Positions 12,261 through 27,100 of a stretch of DNA of 64,000 nucleotides are shown piece by piece. How positions within the stretch are numbered: the stretch's first letter is position 1; each line of letters opens with the position of its first letter. The DNA lies in assembly GCF_020283565.1 (NCBI RefSeq), contig NC_060065.1, positions 58,131,489-58,195,488 of the forward strand. Direction: 5' to 3'. The notes beneath the pieces were generated by a model. The model searched no databases and was not told the DNA's origin. It saw nothing but the letters and a program-made list of their open reading frames with translations. The translations under genes and the position numbers were made by a program. The stretch is from Trifolium pratense (Eukaryota; Streptophyta; Magnoliopsida; Fabales; Fabaceae).

Positions 12261-13439
12261 TTTAAATTGACGATTAAATAATACTAAATAGAACGTGAAC
12301 AATGTCTTGCATCCACAGAAGCTTCAAACTCAAAAATCCAAAATGATCAACATCTTCGGTGGGAGAGAATATGAATTATAGTAACACCCAAAATTAACAG
12401 TCCAAAATCAAATTTCTCTTAACATACTTCACATGGTTGCTGCAAAATAGAATTAGTAGCAATCTTCCATAGAACAATTTAATTGGTCCCAATAGTACGT
12501 ATTGAGGAAGAAAACCCACAACATAATTAGAGAATAAAAGTATTATAGTACTCAGCTTATATCCAATTAAACGGCCGAGAAAAGAATTTAACAAATGCAC
12601 TAGTATCACGATTGCTGAATAAATGAATCCTTAAAGATGCTCAAAACCCCAAAGTACAAGCCGAGCAAAATAAACATGGCAGAAAATTTGTTTTCAATTG
12701 TCAAACATGATTTGGCTTGAACATGTTGATTTTAACTCATTAAATAAATAAGTTTGGAACAAGTTTTCATAGCATATAAAGGATCGAATTCCATAAAATA
12801 ATTATATAATCCTGCAAAACTCAAAAGGTTACCCTGCAAGAATAAAAATTGTAGCAATAGCCAAAAGGAAATTTGAGCCAGAAAATCTCGTATATAACTT
12901 TTGATATGCTTGACCATGGTTCCAGTTTATAAAAGGCACAAAATAATTTCAACATTATTATAAAGGAGGTAATATTAAATTTAAACTCCCACCGATCAAG
13001 CATATCAAAAGAATCTTGATCAAATGTTATTTTCAAACTCCCACTAATCAAGCATATGAAAATCTTAATTATCGACCACTTGTTCAAAAGTTCTTTTCAA
13101 ACTCTCACTAATCAAACATATTAAAAGAACTCACTATGTCCGTGTTTGCAATGTTACTCTTGAAAACAACGGACCTAAGTTTCTTGATTAAGGGATCAAC
13201 TAATATAAATTTTTTTTTAACAAGATCAATGTGACAATCAAGTAATCAATTCTCTCCCACTTACCCAAATGATCCATTTATTCAGGTGTGCTCTCCACAT
13301 TAATCATAGGCTTATTCTCCAAATCTTGCTTCCATTTCTTATAATTTTATGATGTTCAAAATTTTGATGGAAGCATAACAATTATATGTGGAGAAATTCA
13401 TACTTGAATTAAAACCAAAATGCATTAGTATTATCATAA

Positions 13440-14035
13440 GAGGCCAATATAATAGTGCAATCACCTTTGGGCAGAATGCACAAACTAAGATCAATGTCTC
13501 AGTAAAAACCTCATGAGTCAATTATCTCAAGGACAAGATATAGCTCAAAATCAAGAAGCTATCACAACGAGGCCAATATAATAGTACAATCACCTTTGGG
13601 CAGAATGTACAAACTAAGGTTAAATCCTCAGTCAAAACCTCAGATGAGTTAATCAATGAGTATACATTGAACTTTGAGATTTGTCACCTTTAGACAGGCA
13701 AATTCCTCCGATCAATACATCCTCCAATAACTTCATCTCAAATTAATTTTTAATTATAACATATAATCATCACTTTTAGGCAGAAAATCACATGTCACAA
13801 TTAAAAACATTCCTCAAGCTACAAAGAAAATTTCATCAAATCAATAATATAAGCGGTCCCAATTTGATGGTAACCGCCTATCAATGCATGAAATATCTTG
13901 CATAGGAATCAATAATTAAAGACATTCCTCAAACTACAAAGAAAATTTCATCAAATCAATAATATAAACGGTCCCATTTTGATGGTGACGGCCTATATCA
14001 ATGCATGAAATCTCTTGCATAGGAATCATTATCTC
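13440..14035. repeat. Two pairs of direct repeats inside the LTR element
   Basis: A first pair shares AGGCCAATATAATAGT..CAATCACCTTTGGGCAGAAT at about 13440 and 13570. A second pair shares ACATTCCTCAA..CTACAAAGAAAATTTCATCA and GATGGT..GCCTAT..CAATGCATGAAAT at about 13805 and 13920. Each pair is about 85-90% alike by eye. Confidence 0.8.
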
Positions 14036-16755
14036 CTGTCTCTTGTCAAAATACAACTCAGTAAAAATATGCATCATTTAAATGCATCTAAACTGGTCAC
14101 TCATTATTTTAATTTGCATTCTGAACATGTCGTTTATTCATTCGTAGTGGTATTAGAAAAACACAAAAAAATATTAATATATTATGTGCTATTATTTGGG
14201 GAGAGAGTTCATTACTCTTAAACAGTCAACTCATAAGAGATCATCACTGTGAAACAGTCAACTCAATATAATAAATAAATAATTTACGCAGCGGAAAAAT
14301 AAGAGACTTCAATTTTAAATCAATTGAGGATATAAACCAAATAGTCCCGAACTTTTATAAATAACATAGGACCATATTTCATCAATTCAAGTCTCTATAA
14401 ACATTTAGAAAATTGACATGTAAAACTCTCCCACTTGATTGAGAATTATAGTTGAATTATAAATCCAAGATTTTTAAAAATATTTAATCAAATATTCAAC
14501 TATTTTCTCTATCACACAATGAACATGTCAAGTAATATATCTCACGAGGATAAATAATTGCATCACTAACCTCGAATATTGCGACATTTTCATCCTTACA
14601 AATAGAATCAATGAGCTTTTATGACTTTACGATTATCATAAGATCTATGACGGTGTCATCTCTATTCCAATATCAAATAATAGGTGAAGTACACAACCCA
14701 ATCATGTCTACTCTTTCACCGAGAAAACAGAGAACCAATTTGAAAATGCCCCATGACGGTTCTAATTCAAAGTCACAGTATGACCGTCGTTACGCTACAA
14801 TTTCCTGTAATTATGCTTGAAATGCAACGAGAAAATCTCATACCAATTTAAAGCATTGCCAACTCAGTTAAAATAAATGCCTAGTAGCTAGAAATACACA
14901 AATAGGGTCTTTTGAAAATAAATTGCAAACAGTACTTTCATGCATCTAGCAAATATCGATCATATATATGCACCTTTACTCAATCGACTAATATCCATAA
15001 AAATATATATACGTACCCTGAATTAGCCAAAACCAATATTATAAAATTGGCAGCAAACATAAAACCAATATGATAGCTAAGTCATATATATATATAGAAT
15101 ATAAAATTAAGCCAAAAGGCTATCAGGAAGAATAAACCCACTAACAGGGCAGTTTGCAAAACTTGGAACAAACACAAATTTGGGGTCTCACTTTATTAAT
15201 CCCAAGAATGATTCATTATCAATTTATCAGTTTGCAAAACATTGGCAATTTTAAATGTTCCAATTAATTGTTCCAATAATTAATCATGTAAACGATGCAC
15301 ATGTTTCTTGTAGTACAATTGAATTGAACAACAGTATCAAGCAACAAGTAACAGTTGAGGAAATATGCCAAACAAAAGGTAAATAAATAAATTCTTTGAA
15401 GAAAACATGTGAATGGCCAAAACCTCAAACAAATACTAGAAAATTAATTATCACACAGATTGGCCAAAACTAAAACAGAAGTCTGCAAAACCATGATTAT
15501 CAGCTTATCGCAAAACCAAAGCCAAACGGTGTGTATATAAAAGAAGACCGCAAACTATAAAGCACAGTGTATGTTATCAATTTAACATGGGTTTTAATAG
15601 TTATCAATCCATTGATATAAAATCGAGAATCGGTAATAAAATTAAAAATAACAAAATCATATGTCTTTGATTTTGGTTTTAATATGCAAACCATGATTCT
15701 TTTTAGTGGGAAAAATATAGAAATTGGGCGACCGATTAAAAATGAAAACATGAATTTTGATCCACGATTCATTAATACAATAATATGCCAAAATAGATTC
15801 AACCAATTCTGATTCGAAATTAATACAATAATATGCCAAAATAGATTCATTAATCCAATTGATTGACATAATCAAACATGGATTCTAATTGATGACATAA
15901 ATTAATACAATAACATTGCAAACACTATAACAGTTTACACGAAACTTGTGCCCAAAATAATCTGTGCAAGTCTAAAATTAACATGGTTTAATGATCGATC
16001 AAACCGAAGAACGGCCGTCATATTGATATAATCATACAAAAGGATGCAATATGTACATACTGAATTAAAAGTGGTTATTCTTGTTCCACATCTTAAATAT
16101 AAGCAGAATTTATTAAGTCATGATTCGTAAGTTCGATGCTTATATGATGTTCCCATCACTTTGTATCTTAAAGAATATCAAGCAAAATTTTATTGGAACA
16201 TAAATTATGTAATAACACATAAAACAATTGAATCCCAATAACAAATGGTATCAACTATTCTATTTTACAAATCAAATTGGGGAGATATATAATTTAGGGA
16301 ACAAAAGTAATCACAAAAGCAACAAGGATAGGATTGCATATTTATCAAACGATAACCCCAAATTAAAGCACTTCAGATAAAATCGATCGATACATATCCA
16401 CAAATTGAAGAAAACATCACCACGATTAAAACCGATTTGCCAAAGAGATTAATGATAGCCATGATATATGCACGAAGCAAATGATTTATTCCTACATAAA
16501 TCTACAGTTATGTTCATGGCATATTCAATTTGTTCAAAGTTTGATTCTAATAGAATCGGTTCATTGAATAAAAATTTCATGTGATAAAAGTTAGGGTTCT
16601 AATCTACGTTTATGCATATTCATGAAACAACTCAATGAGGTTTCAAATATATAAAAGTGATCGGCTGGGAAATTTCTCAATTGATCAAATATGGCTATGA
16701 TTCACATATAAAAATTAGGGTTCTAAATCATATAATATCAAGCTCTGATACCACA

Positions 16756-17209
16756 TGTAATAATTAATAATTTAGATCGACATATTATATGAAATTAGAA
16801 CACACTTACTTGATATTCATAATCACAAACCAGTTACCGAAAGCGCACTAATATCGAAAACATCGATATATTAGACAAGGTCTTCCTTTGCCTATCACTT
16901 GCTCCGGTCTTTGAGGTCTTTGATGGGTAAAACCACAAATGAGCTTACTGTGTTTTTAAGTGACGGCAAAGGGGACCTAGCCAATCTTATATAAGATCAC
17001 AACCCTAGTACCACCCATCATGGACTCTAGAGTTGGGCCTACACTTTGTTTCTACACAAATCAGAATTAGTGTTCAAGCCCATTATTACTGATCACAATT
17101 ATCGGGCTTAAGCATCATCAAATGGATCACAACAACATCAACCCGTTTTTATTAAAATCAAAAGCCACAATTGATTGCAGCCCACAAAATATTAGAAAAT
17201 ATTCTAACA
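16756..17209 (-). repeat. LTR (5' LTR of the minus-strand element)
   Basis: Second 454-bp LTR, adjacent to the tRNA-Met primer binding site at 16739-16753. Transcription of the element would start within it and run leftward. Confidence 0.93.
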
Positions 17210-17214
17210 AAAGA

Positions 17215-17869
17215 AAGAAAAGTGAAATTAATATAAGTAGAAATTATTTTATCGAAAAAAAAGTAGAATTTAATAATTTATGTATTTTTGTATAGTGTAA
17301 ATTTTATTGAAGTATATTCTTCGATGTATGAAGATTTTTGAGCAATTTATTATAGAGAAGAAAGACAGTTACGTTGAATTTTAGGGTTGTTAGTTTGTGA
17401 ATGGCCATTGTATGTCGGAATAATTCATCTATGTCGGTCCATTGTATATAATAAATGGCTACTAATATAGGTAGTATTCTTTTTTTGGACAATGACAATT
17501 GAGACCTTATGAAGAAGTTGGGATACGTATATGATAGAGATACACAGATACGTCAAATTTTTACAATTTAGAATGATAGTGTGTTAACAAATATTGTACG
17601 GTAAAACTTAAATGTATATAAAGATCACCACGACAGCCCTGGACAGCTGGACTTAGGCAAGGAGTGCAACAACCTACAACCCAAGAATTTAGGGGCCTAA
17701 TATTTTAGGGGCTATTTACGGCAGTGAAAGATGCAAATAATGTGGTGGTAGCTAAGTTCACGAAGACAACAAGGAGTGCTTTTAATGTGGTGGTAGCTAA
17801 TTTCATTTATAATAATCGATTGAATAAATGTTGGAATATCGATAAAAATATGGAAAGTGAAAACTAGCT
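17215..17869. other. Intergenic between the LTR element and LINE debris
   Basis: AT-rich sequence without a supported gene. The motif GGAGTGC..AATGTGGTGGTAGCTAA occurs twice, in diverged form, around 17730-17805. Confidence 0.5.
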
Positions 17870-18075
17870 AAAGACAGAACCATCCTAGCAAGATTGTGGA
17901 TAACTTCATTTGTCTATCTCCTAATGAATTTAACATGAGAGTTCACAAGAGTTGTAGATAAAATACGTCTGCAATCATTGATAATAGCACCGAAGTCGGA
18001 AACGCTTGTTTTCTTACGGTAGATGTTGTTGACCATCCGTTTTCAGTCCAACTCAAAATCCATAGTGAATCATGT
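17870..18075 (-). pseudogene. Degraded RNase H-like fragment of a LINE
   Basis: On the minus strand one frame reads SDFGAIINDCRRILSTTLVN followed by SHVKFIRRQ. This resembles the RNase H-like domain found downstream of plant LINE reverse transcriptases (the ...CR..L..., V.FVRRQAN...A...A pattern). Flanking residues fall in other frames, so the piece carries frameshifts. It lies about 90 bases beyond the ABCC13 stop codon. The assignment rests on a short match. Confidence 0.45.
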
Positions 18076-18164
18076 CTTACACCTCTTTACTGATAATGAA
18101 ATATGATATTTGTATAACTAAAGACCAACAGCAGACTAAACTCAACCTTAGCTGCCTTCCATGG

Positions 18165-21100
18165 TTACATGGATGAAGCTTTTACAAAACTAGAAAATAT
18201 AGAGGTGCCATCTTTCAGAAGAATCTGCGGATTTCCTTGTTCAGCCTTGAAAAGGAGAAGAAAAAAAAAACTGATGTTACTTCATGTTTGGTGAATAACT
18301 TGAGCCTCAAGGGAACTTTTGAATGACAGCCAATACACAAACATTGTATGAAATTCTCATAATGTGGTTAAAATGTGACGAACCACTACACACGCACATA
18401 GCAAGTTAAGAAATGATATGTAACTCATTTTTTCTACTTCTCCCATGAATATGGAATGTAAAAATTTTGCAAGGTTAAGAGACCAAAATCACACATGAGA
18501 CATGACTATAGTAAGTGAACTAAAAGTATAATTAAGACAGGAAAATAAAACATACCAGGTTCCCATGATCAAGAATTAGAATGTTATCCATATTTATGAC
18601 AGTTGAAATCCGGTGAGCAATTGTGAGCACCGTCATTCCTTTGCATTCACTGGATATGGTGCTTTGCAGCAGTGAAGCAGTTTGAATGTCGACACTGGCA
18701 GTGCATTCATCCAAACAAAGAACCTAAGCGCATCACAATAATATATTGATTAGATTTGGAAGAGGCATATTATATTATGTTGAGATATTTTCATTCATAG
18801 TATCTAGAAACGTTTTCCTTTGGATGATAAAACGAGCTATAATGAAGATGTTGCATAAGAAGATATACTATTATCATTAGAAAAATTAAACAATGATGAA
18901 AATATATAGTACAAACTAATTCTCTTAAATTGTGATCGTTCTTACCTTTGAAGATTTGAGAAGTGCACGTGCAAGGCAAAGAAGCTGCCGCTGGCCAACT
19001 GAAAATGACATCCCTCCTTCCTTTACAAGAATATCCAGCCCTCCAGCTACTTCTACTTCCTCTTTCACATGACACTTCTCCAGTGCATCCCAAATTTTTG
19101 AGTCATCGTTCCTTTTGAATGGATCTAGGTTATCCCTAGAATTTTGAAGATATTCAAAATACAGGATATCAAGTAGACATGAAATATAGGTGCAATGAAA
19201 ATCAATGCCAATGCAATTCTTTCCCAAAAAGATAGTAAGAATAATATATTATGCAAAATAAAGTTCAAATTACGTACCTTAATGATCCTTCAAACAAGAA
19301 TGGACTCTGAGGAACAATAGCCAAATGTGTTCGTAGTTCTCTCACAGGAATATTTCGAATGTCCATGCCATCAACTGTGATGGAGCCTGCACATATTGGA
19401 GTAAGACGAAAAAGTGCATTTAACACACTAGATTTTCCAGCACCTGTTCTTCCAATTATTCCAACCTGATTACATTCCATGTAGAAGGTATTAAGCATAG
19501 CTACTATATCATTCAAGATTATAAGAAAACAGAACAAATTCAAGACTTAGGCTCTACCTGTGTCCCTCCTTCAATTTTAAAACTAAGATTGCAGAGCGCA
19601 GCTGGTAAAGATGGCATATATTTCAAAGTAACATGTTGGAATTCAATAACTCCTTGATTTGGCCAATCTGGATTCAAGTATAGACATCCATCTTGTTCTT
19701 CTTGGGGAATATCCATGTACTACAAAACATTTAATGTCTGATAAATGTCGGAGTCTAAACATCTTTATACTAATCGAGATAATGAGTCTATTCATACTTG
19801 AAGGGCTCTTTCAATTGAAACCATTTCCTTTTCTGTTTCAGTGAAACTTGTTAGAAAACTCCCCAGCAGAGACACAATTGGAGCTGCGTACGAGAGGGCC
19901 AATCCAACCTGTTGAAAAAATTTAAAGTGTGCCATGTTCAGCTTTTGTATTAGTCAGTCGATCAAGTCACATATTTGCTAAAAGGAAAACACACAAACCA
20001 GTCCTGGGGTGCCAAAGTTAATAGGCAGACTGTCACGTGACCCGGCAACAGCCATCAGGGCTATGAATGAGATGATAAATGCAGCTAATAACTGGAATAA
20101 AATAGCTATTATTAGCAACAATTGATATTCCATATTTCATAAGTTCAAAGCTAACATTGAATAATAGTTTTTGCGAATTGTACATCACCATACTTTCTTT
20201 GATTGAAATGTTAGTAAACTCAAAATAAAAGCCATATACCTGAAGACGCAGGGAAAGCCACAGACTCGCCACTATCTCTGTATAGGAAGTCTTCTGATAT
20301 AATGTTACGTAGTCAGTAAATTTGGCGAAGAAGAAGTCCTGTCCACAATGACCATTGCACCAGAGTTAAACAGTTGCAAAAACAAAAAAGGCTAGCGTGG
20401 AAGTTTCAACACACCACACTTTAAGAAAATGATGCCCTGAGATGACCAAAGAAACAAAACTTCAATAAGTAAAATCTTTGGACTTTATTTTAATTTTTTT
20501 TATCAAGAGTAAAATCTTTGGCTGTGGATAAAAAAGCTTCTATAAAGAAGTTTCACACAGTTAAAGTGGGTTTTTGAAACTCAAAATATAATAATCTGTA
20601 TGAGTAGGCCTATTCCATGCACCAATTTTTCATATGGATCATGGATATAATAAGTAAAAGATATTAAACAAAAAGCTAATTTTCATCCATAAACCTTGTT
20701 ATCATCACATCTTAAGTTAGAAACCCTTTTTGTCCGTTGTTTAACAGTTAAGCTTTTCAGTAAAGTACTACAACATGACACAAGTTTGTCCGACCACATG
20801 ATCCAAAGTTAAAAAATTGCAGCCTTCACATTCATAATTAAATTAGCTTTTAAATTATGGTAGTGGTAGGAAATGGAACTCATTCAATGACACTCCTTAC
20901 CTATAATTGTAGTGATCTATGAAATAATATATACAATACAAAGAAAAATATGCAGTTATTATTGTTTCTGTAAAATACAAATACATTTACCTCGGATTTA
21001 AAGGCTCTAATAGTTGATGATCCATCAAGTGTTTCGGTGAAGGATGTATATATTGGAGAGCGAGAAACACTATCCAGTCTTCGCAATTCTCTCGATGTTG

Positions 21101-24100
21101 ACCTGTAGAAGAACTGAAACCAGTGCATTGATAAGTTGAATGTTGTCTATCATACTAAGTTAAAAAGTCATTAATGTTTTAAAAACTTAAAATTCAATTT
21201 ATTCCAAAATAATTGATTTGAAGCATTATAAACTCCTATTTCTTACTCCACAATCATGAAGAGTTCTGAACCATACAATATAACATAAAAATTCCAAAGT
21301 GTTTTTACAACTTGAAAGCTAAAACAAGCAGAGTGCTTAAATCCATGAAAATGATAATAAGCAAAACAAATACCTGAAGTCTACTGTAGATATACCAAAA
21401 GGGCAATAACAGAACTAAGAAGAAGACCTACAGAGAACCAAAATATAAAAACATACTGATGATGGATAAAGTTGATGCAAATTTCAAAATTTCATAGTTC
21501 ATAAGAAAAACAAAAAATATTATGAATACCTGTACGTAAGATAAAATAATTGCAATACCCAACAGTCCTACAAAATTAGCCAGGAGAATGTTCATAATGA
21601 ATGGAAGAGAATCATCTATTGTATAGAGATCTGAAGATAACCTGCACAAAACATTATAAATCATGAAATCTACAAATTTCATATTTGTATAATCTTCTAA
21701 GGCCTGTAGTCATCATAATCTAACCTATTCAGTATTCTTCCACCAGGGGTCTGATCAAAGAATTGCACAGGTGCATTGATAAGCTTGCTGAGTAGTCTAT
21801 TGTGCACCTTAGTTGCCGCTTGTAAGCCACCAAATGCAAAAGAGAATGCCCTCACCAATGTGAAAAGGGAATTCATAATACAAAAGAGACATAGTATAGT
21901 CTGGGGCATTAATTATCATCTCAAAGTTAGAAAGTTGCATTCAGTATTAGTAGCTAACAGTGACTAATGTTATGAGCATCAAAAAAGAACTTTCAGTTAA
22001 GCTTGATTAATATTTCCACCGTGATCTTTACAGGATGATAGTAGGGGATTCCAAATTACAAAAAATAAAAGGAACTTCAAACTGTATATATAATGGATTT
22101 TTCTGACAAAGAAATTCTCACAGCATTACTTATTAAAATGAATTTTTGGATTAAAAGTATATTGTTGTAGTTCTTAAATTAGACACACAGTGCCCAAAAA
22201 AATTTAGTCCATCAACAATATGTCCAGCAAGAAAAGTACTATGAAAATGATCACTACAAATCAGCCCGTTACCAGATAGAAAGACATAGAGTAACTTGTT
22301 TGACCGTCTTCCGTTGTGGTATCCACCCAATATGAAAGCCATAAATCATTTCCATTACGTGAAGCTTGCATCAGAATAGCTGATAGACATATAATAACGG
22401 CAATGAACCAACCAGTAAAAGCAGCATAGTTCCTGCATTAAAATGTAAATGAACAATTTAAACCGCAAAAGATGACTTACGAAATTGACAACATAACCTC
22501 CCCATACATGACTGATATCAACAGCTAATGTGTTTATACTCACTTATACACACCAAGTTCAACTTTTCCCTCCTTCCTCAACTCAACTTCAATTACACCA
22601 TCTGCTCCCTCTAGAGAATCCATGATAATTCTATCAGGAAGAGACTGCTCCTTGGATACAGAAGAATTTGTGCTGCAAGATTTCTGATTATGTGAAGTTG
22701 AATCCATTTCATTCAATGGGGAGAATGCTGTATATGAAGAAGTTGGAAAGTCAGCTGAACTTCCCATCCACTTTAAGTGTCCTTTGTCCAATACAACAAT
22801 CATATCAGCAGAAGATATTGCCTGCATATAAATTAGACACATCATTATGCTAATCCTTATATTGTGTCAAGAAAAAAAATCTGTATATAAATAAACTTCT
22901 ACCACACACACACACACACACACACATATATAGGAGGAATCAGATTATATCGGTGTAACACATTAACTGTTATACCATTAAAAACTTTAGATACAATATG
23001 TGGTTGTTGATGATCCAACTGTTTAAAAATAACTATATATTACATTGCTTATTTGTGTCAGATTTCAATAAGATTTTAAACAAAAATAAGTTTAGAATCA
23101 AATAGTTCTTATTTTATATTTTTGAAAAATGCATATAACACTAATCTTGATATATCTCATGATAGATTAAAAAAAATTGGATTACTTTAAAAATGTTATA
23201 TATAAAAATTTGGCGTGCGCGTGCACATACGCACACATAAAATAATTGTGAAGCGACTACACAATAACCTGAGTGTTGTGGGTACAGAGCAATCGGGTTT
23301 TTCCCTTCATAAGAGGACCAAGAATGGCATTGTGTAAGATCCACCGAGCAACTTGTACATCAACTGCACTCAGGACATCGTCAAGCATAATAACATCTGA
23401 GTCATGATACAATACCCTGCCAATTGGACAATAGTTAGTTCTTTTTCTTCAGCATAATCAAGGCTTAAGAACCACTAATAAAGTAGTACAATGAAATGCA
23501 AAAAAGACGCTAGCACCTTGCCAAAGCAAGACGGGCTCTCTGTCCACCTGATAAGTTCACTCCTTTCTCTCCAACATAAGCCATGTCACCACCAACCATC
23601 AATGAGATATCGACATCCAATGCACATGCCTTTACTGTATCTGCATACCTGCTTACAGCAGGAAGATAATAACGGGGAAGAGCACAAGTTCTTTTGTTCA
23701 AAACATGTTTGTAAAGATCAAGTTCACATAAAGCATCAATTAGATAAAAACGATGGGGTTGTTGAAGGCATTATACCTTTCAGGATGATAGCTTTTCCCA
23801 AATAATATATTGTCACGTACTGTTCCAGATATAATCCAAGGGACCTGTAGTTATGGGGAAATAAATAAGAAATTTCATTATGAGGCTAAGTATATAGCAT
23901 TTTTTCATACAAACCTGTGGGACATAAGCTATAGATCCACTGGAATAAATAGATCCATGATCAAGCCGCATTTCTCCGAGAATTGAATATAACAGGCATG
24001 ATTTACCGGAACCAACCTGAACATATGCAGTTAAGTGAAATAAATGCAACTATGGACGTGCTTCAGATATTAGGTGAAATGCATTTCTTTCCATTTCATT

Positions 24101-27100
24101 TATCAAATTGAATTATGAAATACTAAAAATACTGGTGATTCCGACAGACACAGATGACTAAGTGATAGGAATCACGACCTATTTCTCATATTTTGAACTA
24201 AGGATCTCAAATATCCATTATCATTGTGTTGTTGAAATGTTATAGTGGATATCCACTGTTATTCCTTATAAAAATGTTTTTATTTTATTGGTAAAAGACA
24301 TTGACGAAATTCAAACAAGGATCTGACCTCTCCAATAACTGCAACAAAGGAACCCTTTGATAGGCTAAGAGTCACATGATTCAACACCATATTTAATGCT
24401 TGTTCATCACTACTTGACCAAGAGCAGCATGCATCTTGCATAGAGACAGCTAAATCTTGTAAAGAATCAGGCTGCTTACCCGGGAATGATGATGAACAGG
24501 AACTGTTCTCTCCCACTTTGCGTCTATGTTCAGGGCAAGAGAGAAACCTACTCAACCGTCTGGAGGATATGAAGGCCTACGGTGGAGTTAGAGATATTTT
24601 TCATTCTAATCACTAATGAATGTGTACAAAGTTACTTTTGTTGATATAAATTCATGGAATGTAGGAGACTCACATCAATCAACCCATTAATCACCCAAGG
24701 GAATGAATTAAGTGGTGAAATCAGAGTGTTAAACAAAGCAAGACAAGTGAAAACCTGCAATTAAGATTTCCTCGACCACGTCAAATTTCTAAACAACTGA
24801 CAGGAAAAAATAATTAAATGAAAAAAAGAAGAAAAACTTGTCAGGAAGATTAGGTAAAACATGTTCGAACATACCGTTGCAGCATCAAGTTGATGTCCCA
24901 TCAATGCAAACAGTCCAAATGTGCAAAGAGAAAATAGTGATGGTGTTGTAGCCCAAAAGAATACACACCATGCATCCAAGTATTTTCGAGTCTGTAAAAT
25001 ATGGATGAAACATGACAATCAAAATAAACTAAGAAGAAAAGGTAAGTATTCCATTTGATTATGCCATTCTTAGACACTGGATTAGCAGCTTCCAATAACC
25101 TTTTTTTACATAAAAATCTTACAGCTAAGTGTTTGACTTCCAAAGATCTTGTTTCCATCAACCAACTTGAAAAAAGAAGCTCCCATCCATACATCTTCAA
25201 AGTGCGAATATAAGTCAATAGTTCCCCAGTCCTGCGAATCCTGGAAAAAGCATAATGTTAATATTATATGTACCAGCAGCTTTGGTTCATATCCGTCCAT
25301 TAATGTCCAACTGAATGAAGGGAAATAGTAAAATCCGAAAAAAGAATAATAAACTTTTAATCTCAGGGAAGACAACAAGACTCAATGAGGACATGGAAGC
25401 CTCAAAAGAAGTAATGAGTATGGAGGATAAAGGATCCCCTAAATGCAAAGGAGAACACTTTCCCCAAAGAAAAAGGAAAAAAAATTATTACTAATGGAAA
25501 AGGCAATAGTGTATAGATACCTTTCATCCTTCTCCTTCATCATTTGCTCAGTGGCCCTTGCAATCAATTTTGATATCCATTTATTCACTGCATCAATTAA
25601 AATTCAATAATAACCACATTTTTTTAATAAATAAAGACTTAAATATATTTTTGTCTATTAAAATGAGTTTTTAGTCTATGTTTAGTTTTGGACTTTTGGA
25701 TCTCTTATTGTTTAAAAGTATTCAATTTTGATAGCTGTTATTGATGAGAATGGGAACTGCATTGTAGAGGATGGTTATCAACTTAGTGTTGTGATGTGTC
25801 TTTTGTCACATCACTCGAGTGTCAGGAAATGTTGACATGTTATTTTTAAATTAAATTTAAATAAGATTCAAATAGTGCAATGTGTTTGACACATTCTCTC
25901 TCCCTCACAAAATCCGTAGGTTTGCATCCACATGGAATGTCGTTCATAAGAATCTGACAGTGAGTGCAGTGCAGTAATGCATGTTTGTTGATGATAATAA
26001 TTAATTGATAAATTAAATATTAGGATGTATGAAACAAATTCAGTTATTGATACAGTATAAATTTCTCTACGAATTCATTTCAGTTGCCAATGCACACAAG
26101 TAGGTGAAAAACAAATTAAAAATGAACTGAAATTTTGTTAGAGTGATAGTTCTACCTGGTATTAATAAAATGGTTATTGCTAATCCAGACACAAATGCAA
26201 ATTTGACTTGAGTATACAAAAGATAAAGCGCCACTCCAATTTGTAAAGGAAGACTGAAACAATAAAGCCACAGTGTGATTAAGATATATGTAAGTTAAAC
26301 ATTATTAAAACATTAACATTCATGATTTGTAATCAATTGTAAACTACAGAAGATGGTTTCCAGTTCACAAGAATAAGAATTCTATCAAATACATTTAGGT
26401 AAACCTCAATTATTGCATACAACTAATAACTCAGAAAGGTCTTTTACTAGACAAAATATGTCTGTGGGACTATTCAGAAGATAAGGAAAAAGACAGTTTG
26501 ATAGAATACTTTGAAAATTAAGGGAGTACCTCCAAATATCATGGAAACTATTACACAAGTTGACAGTTCGGTCAGCATCCACCGACATAAATGTCTGAAT
26601 TTCGCCATTTGTGAATTTTGAACGCTCTGCTAGGTTCACATATAGACACTTGAAGCAACATCAATATACACGTTTTAGATGAATTTGCTAAATTGTAGAA
26701 GCCATATATATATGCACCAATAACATCATCATTTAGGAGGAGAGGGACAACATGTGAATTTCATTATTATGTACAGACAATAAATTTTTAGCATACCTTC
26801 TCATAGATTAGTGTCATGATACTAGATCGCAGCTTTAGCTTCAGTTTGGAAAGGCGAAAAGTATATTGTGTATCTAGAAAAGATCTAGAACAGAAGGACA
26901 CTGATTTACTAATTGCAATTGGTAATTGCAGCAAAAAAAATGCATTAAAGAACTTATATAAATCCATATAGATCCGACATTGGACTCGAAGTCAGAGAAA
27001 TGCAATATGAAAATATTGACCAACACAAATAAAATGCATTAACCACACCTGCACGGAGGTTCATTAAGAGAATCTTTTCTCTTTGTTATTCTACACACGG

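Larger units (their letters stand above)
10800..17209 (-). mobile_element. Complete LTR retrotransposon without recognisable gag/pol (LARD-like)
   Basis: Two 454-bp direct repeats (10800-11253 and 16756-17209) start TG, end CA and differ by only two substitutions in my reading. The element is flanked by the 5-bp target duplication AAAGA (10795-10799 and 17210-17214). Reading on the minus strand, the primer binding site TGGTATCAGAGCTTG (initiator Met tRNA) lies two bases inside the right LTR at 16739-16753. A purine tract AAGTGGGAGAA abuts the left LTR at 11254-11264. The element is therefore in minus orientation and about 6.4 kb long. The internal 5.5 kb shows no gag, protease, integrase or reverse transcriptase, so it must rely on enzymes in trans. 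It carries several internal direct repeats and a glucose-transporter gene fragment. Confidence 0.92.

Noticed and set aside
22902..22926. CA-repeat in an ABCC13 intron as a regulatory site
   Set aside because: A short ordinary microsatellite, lost from copy A without any clue to function.
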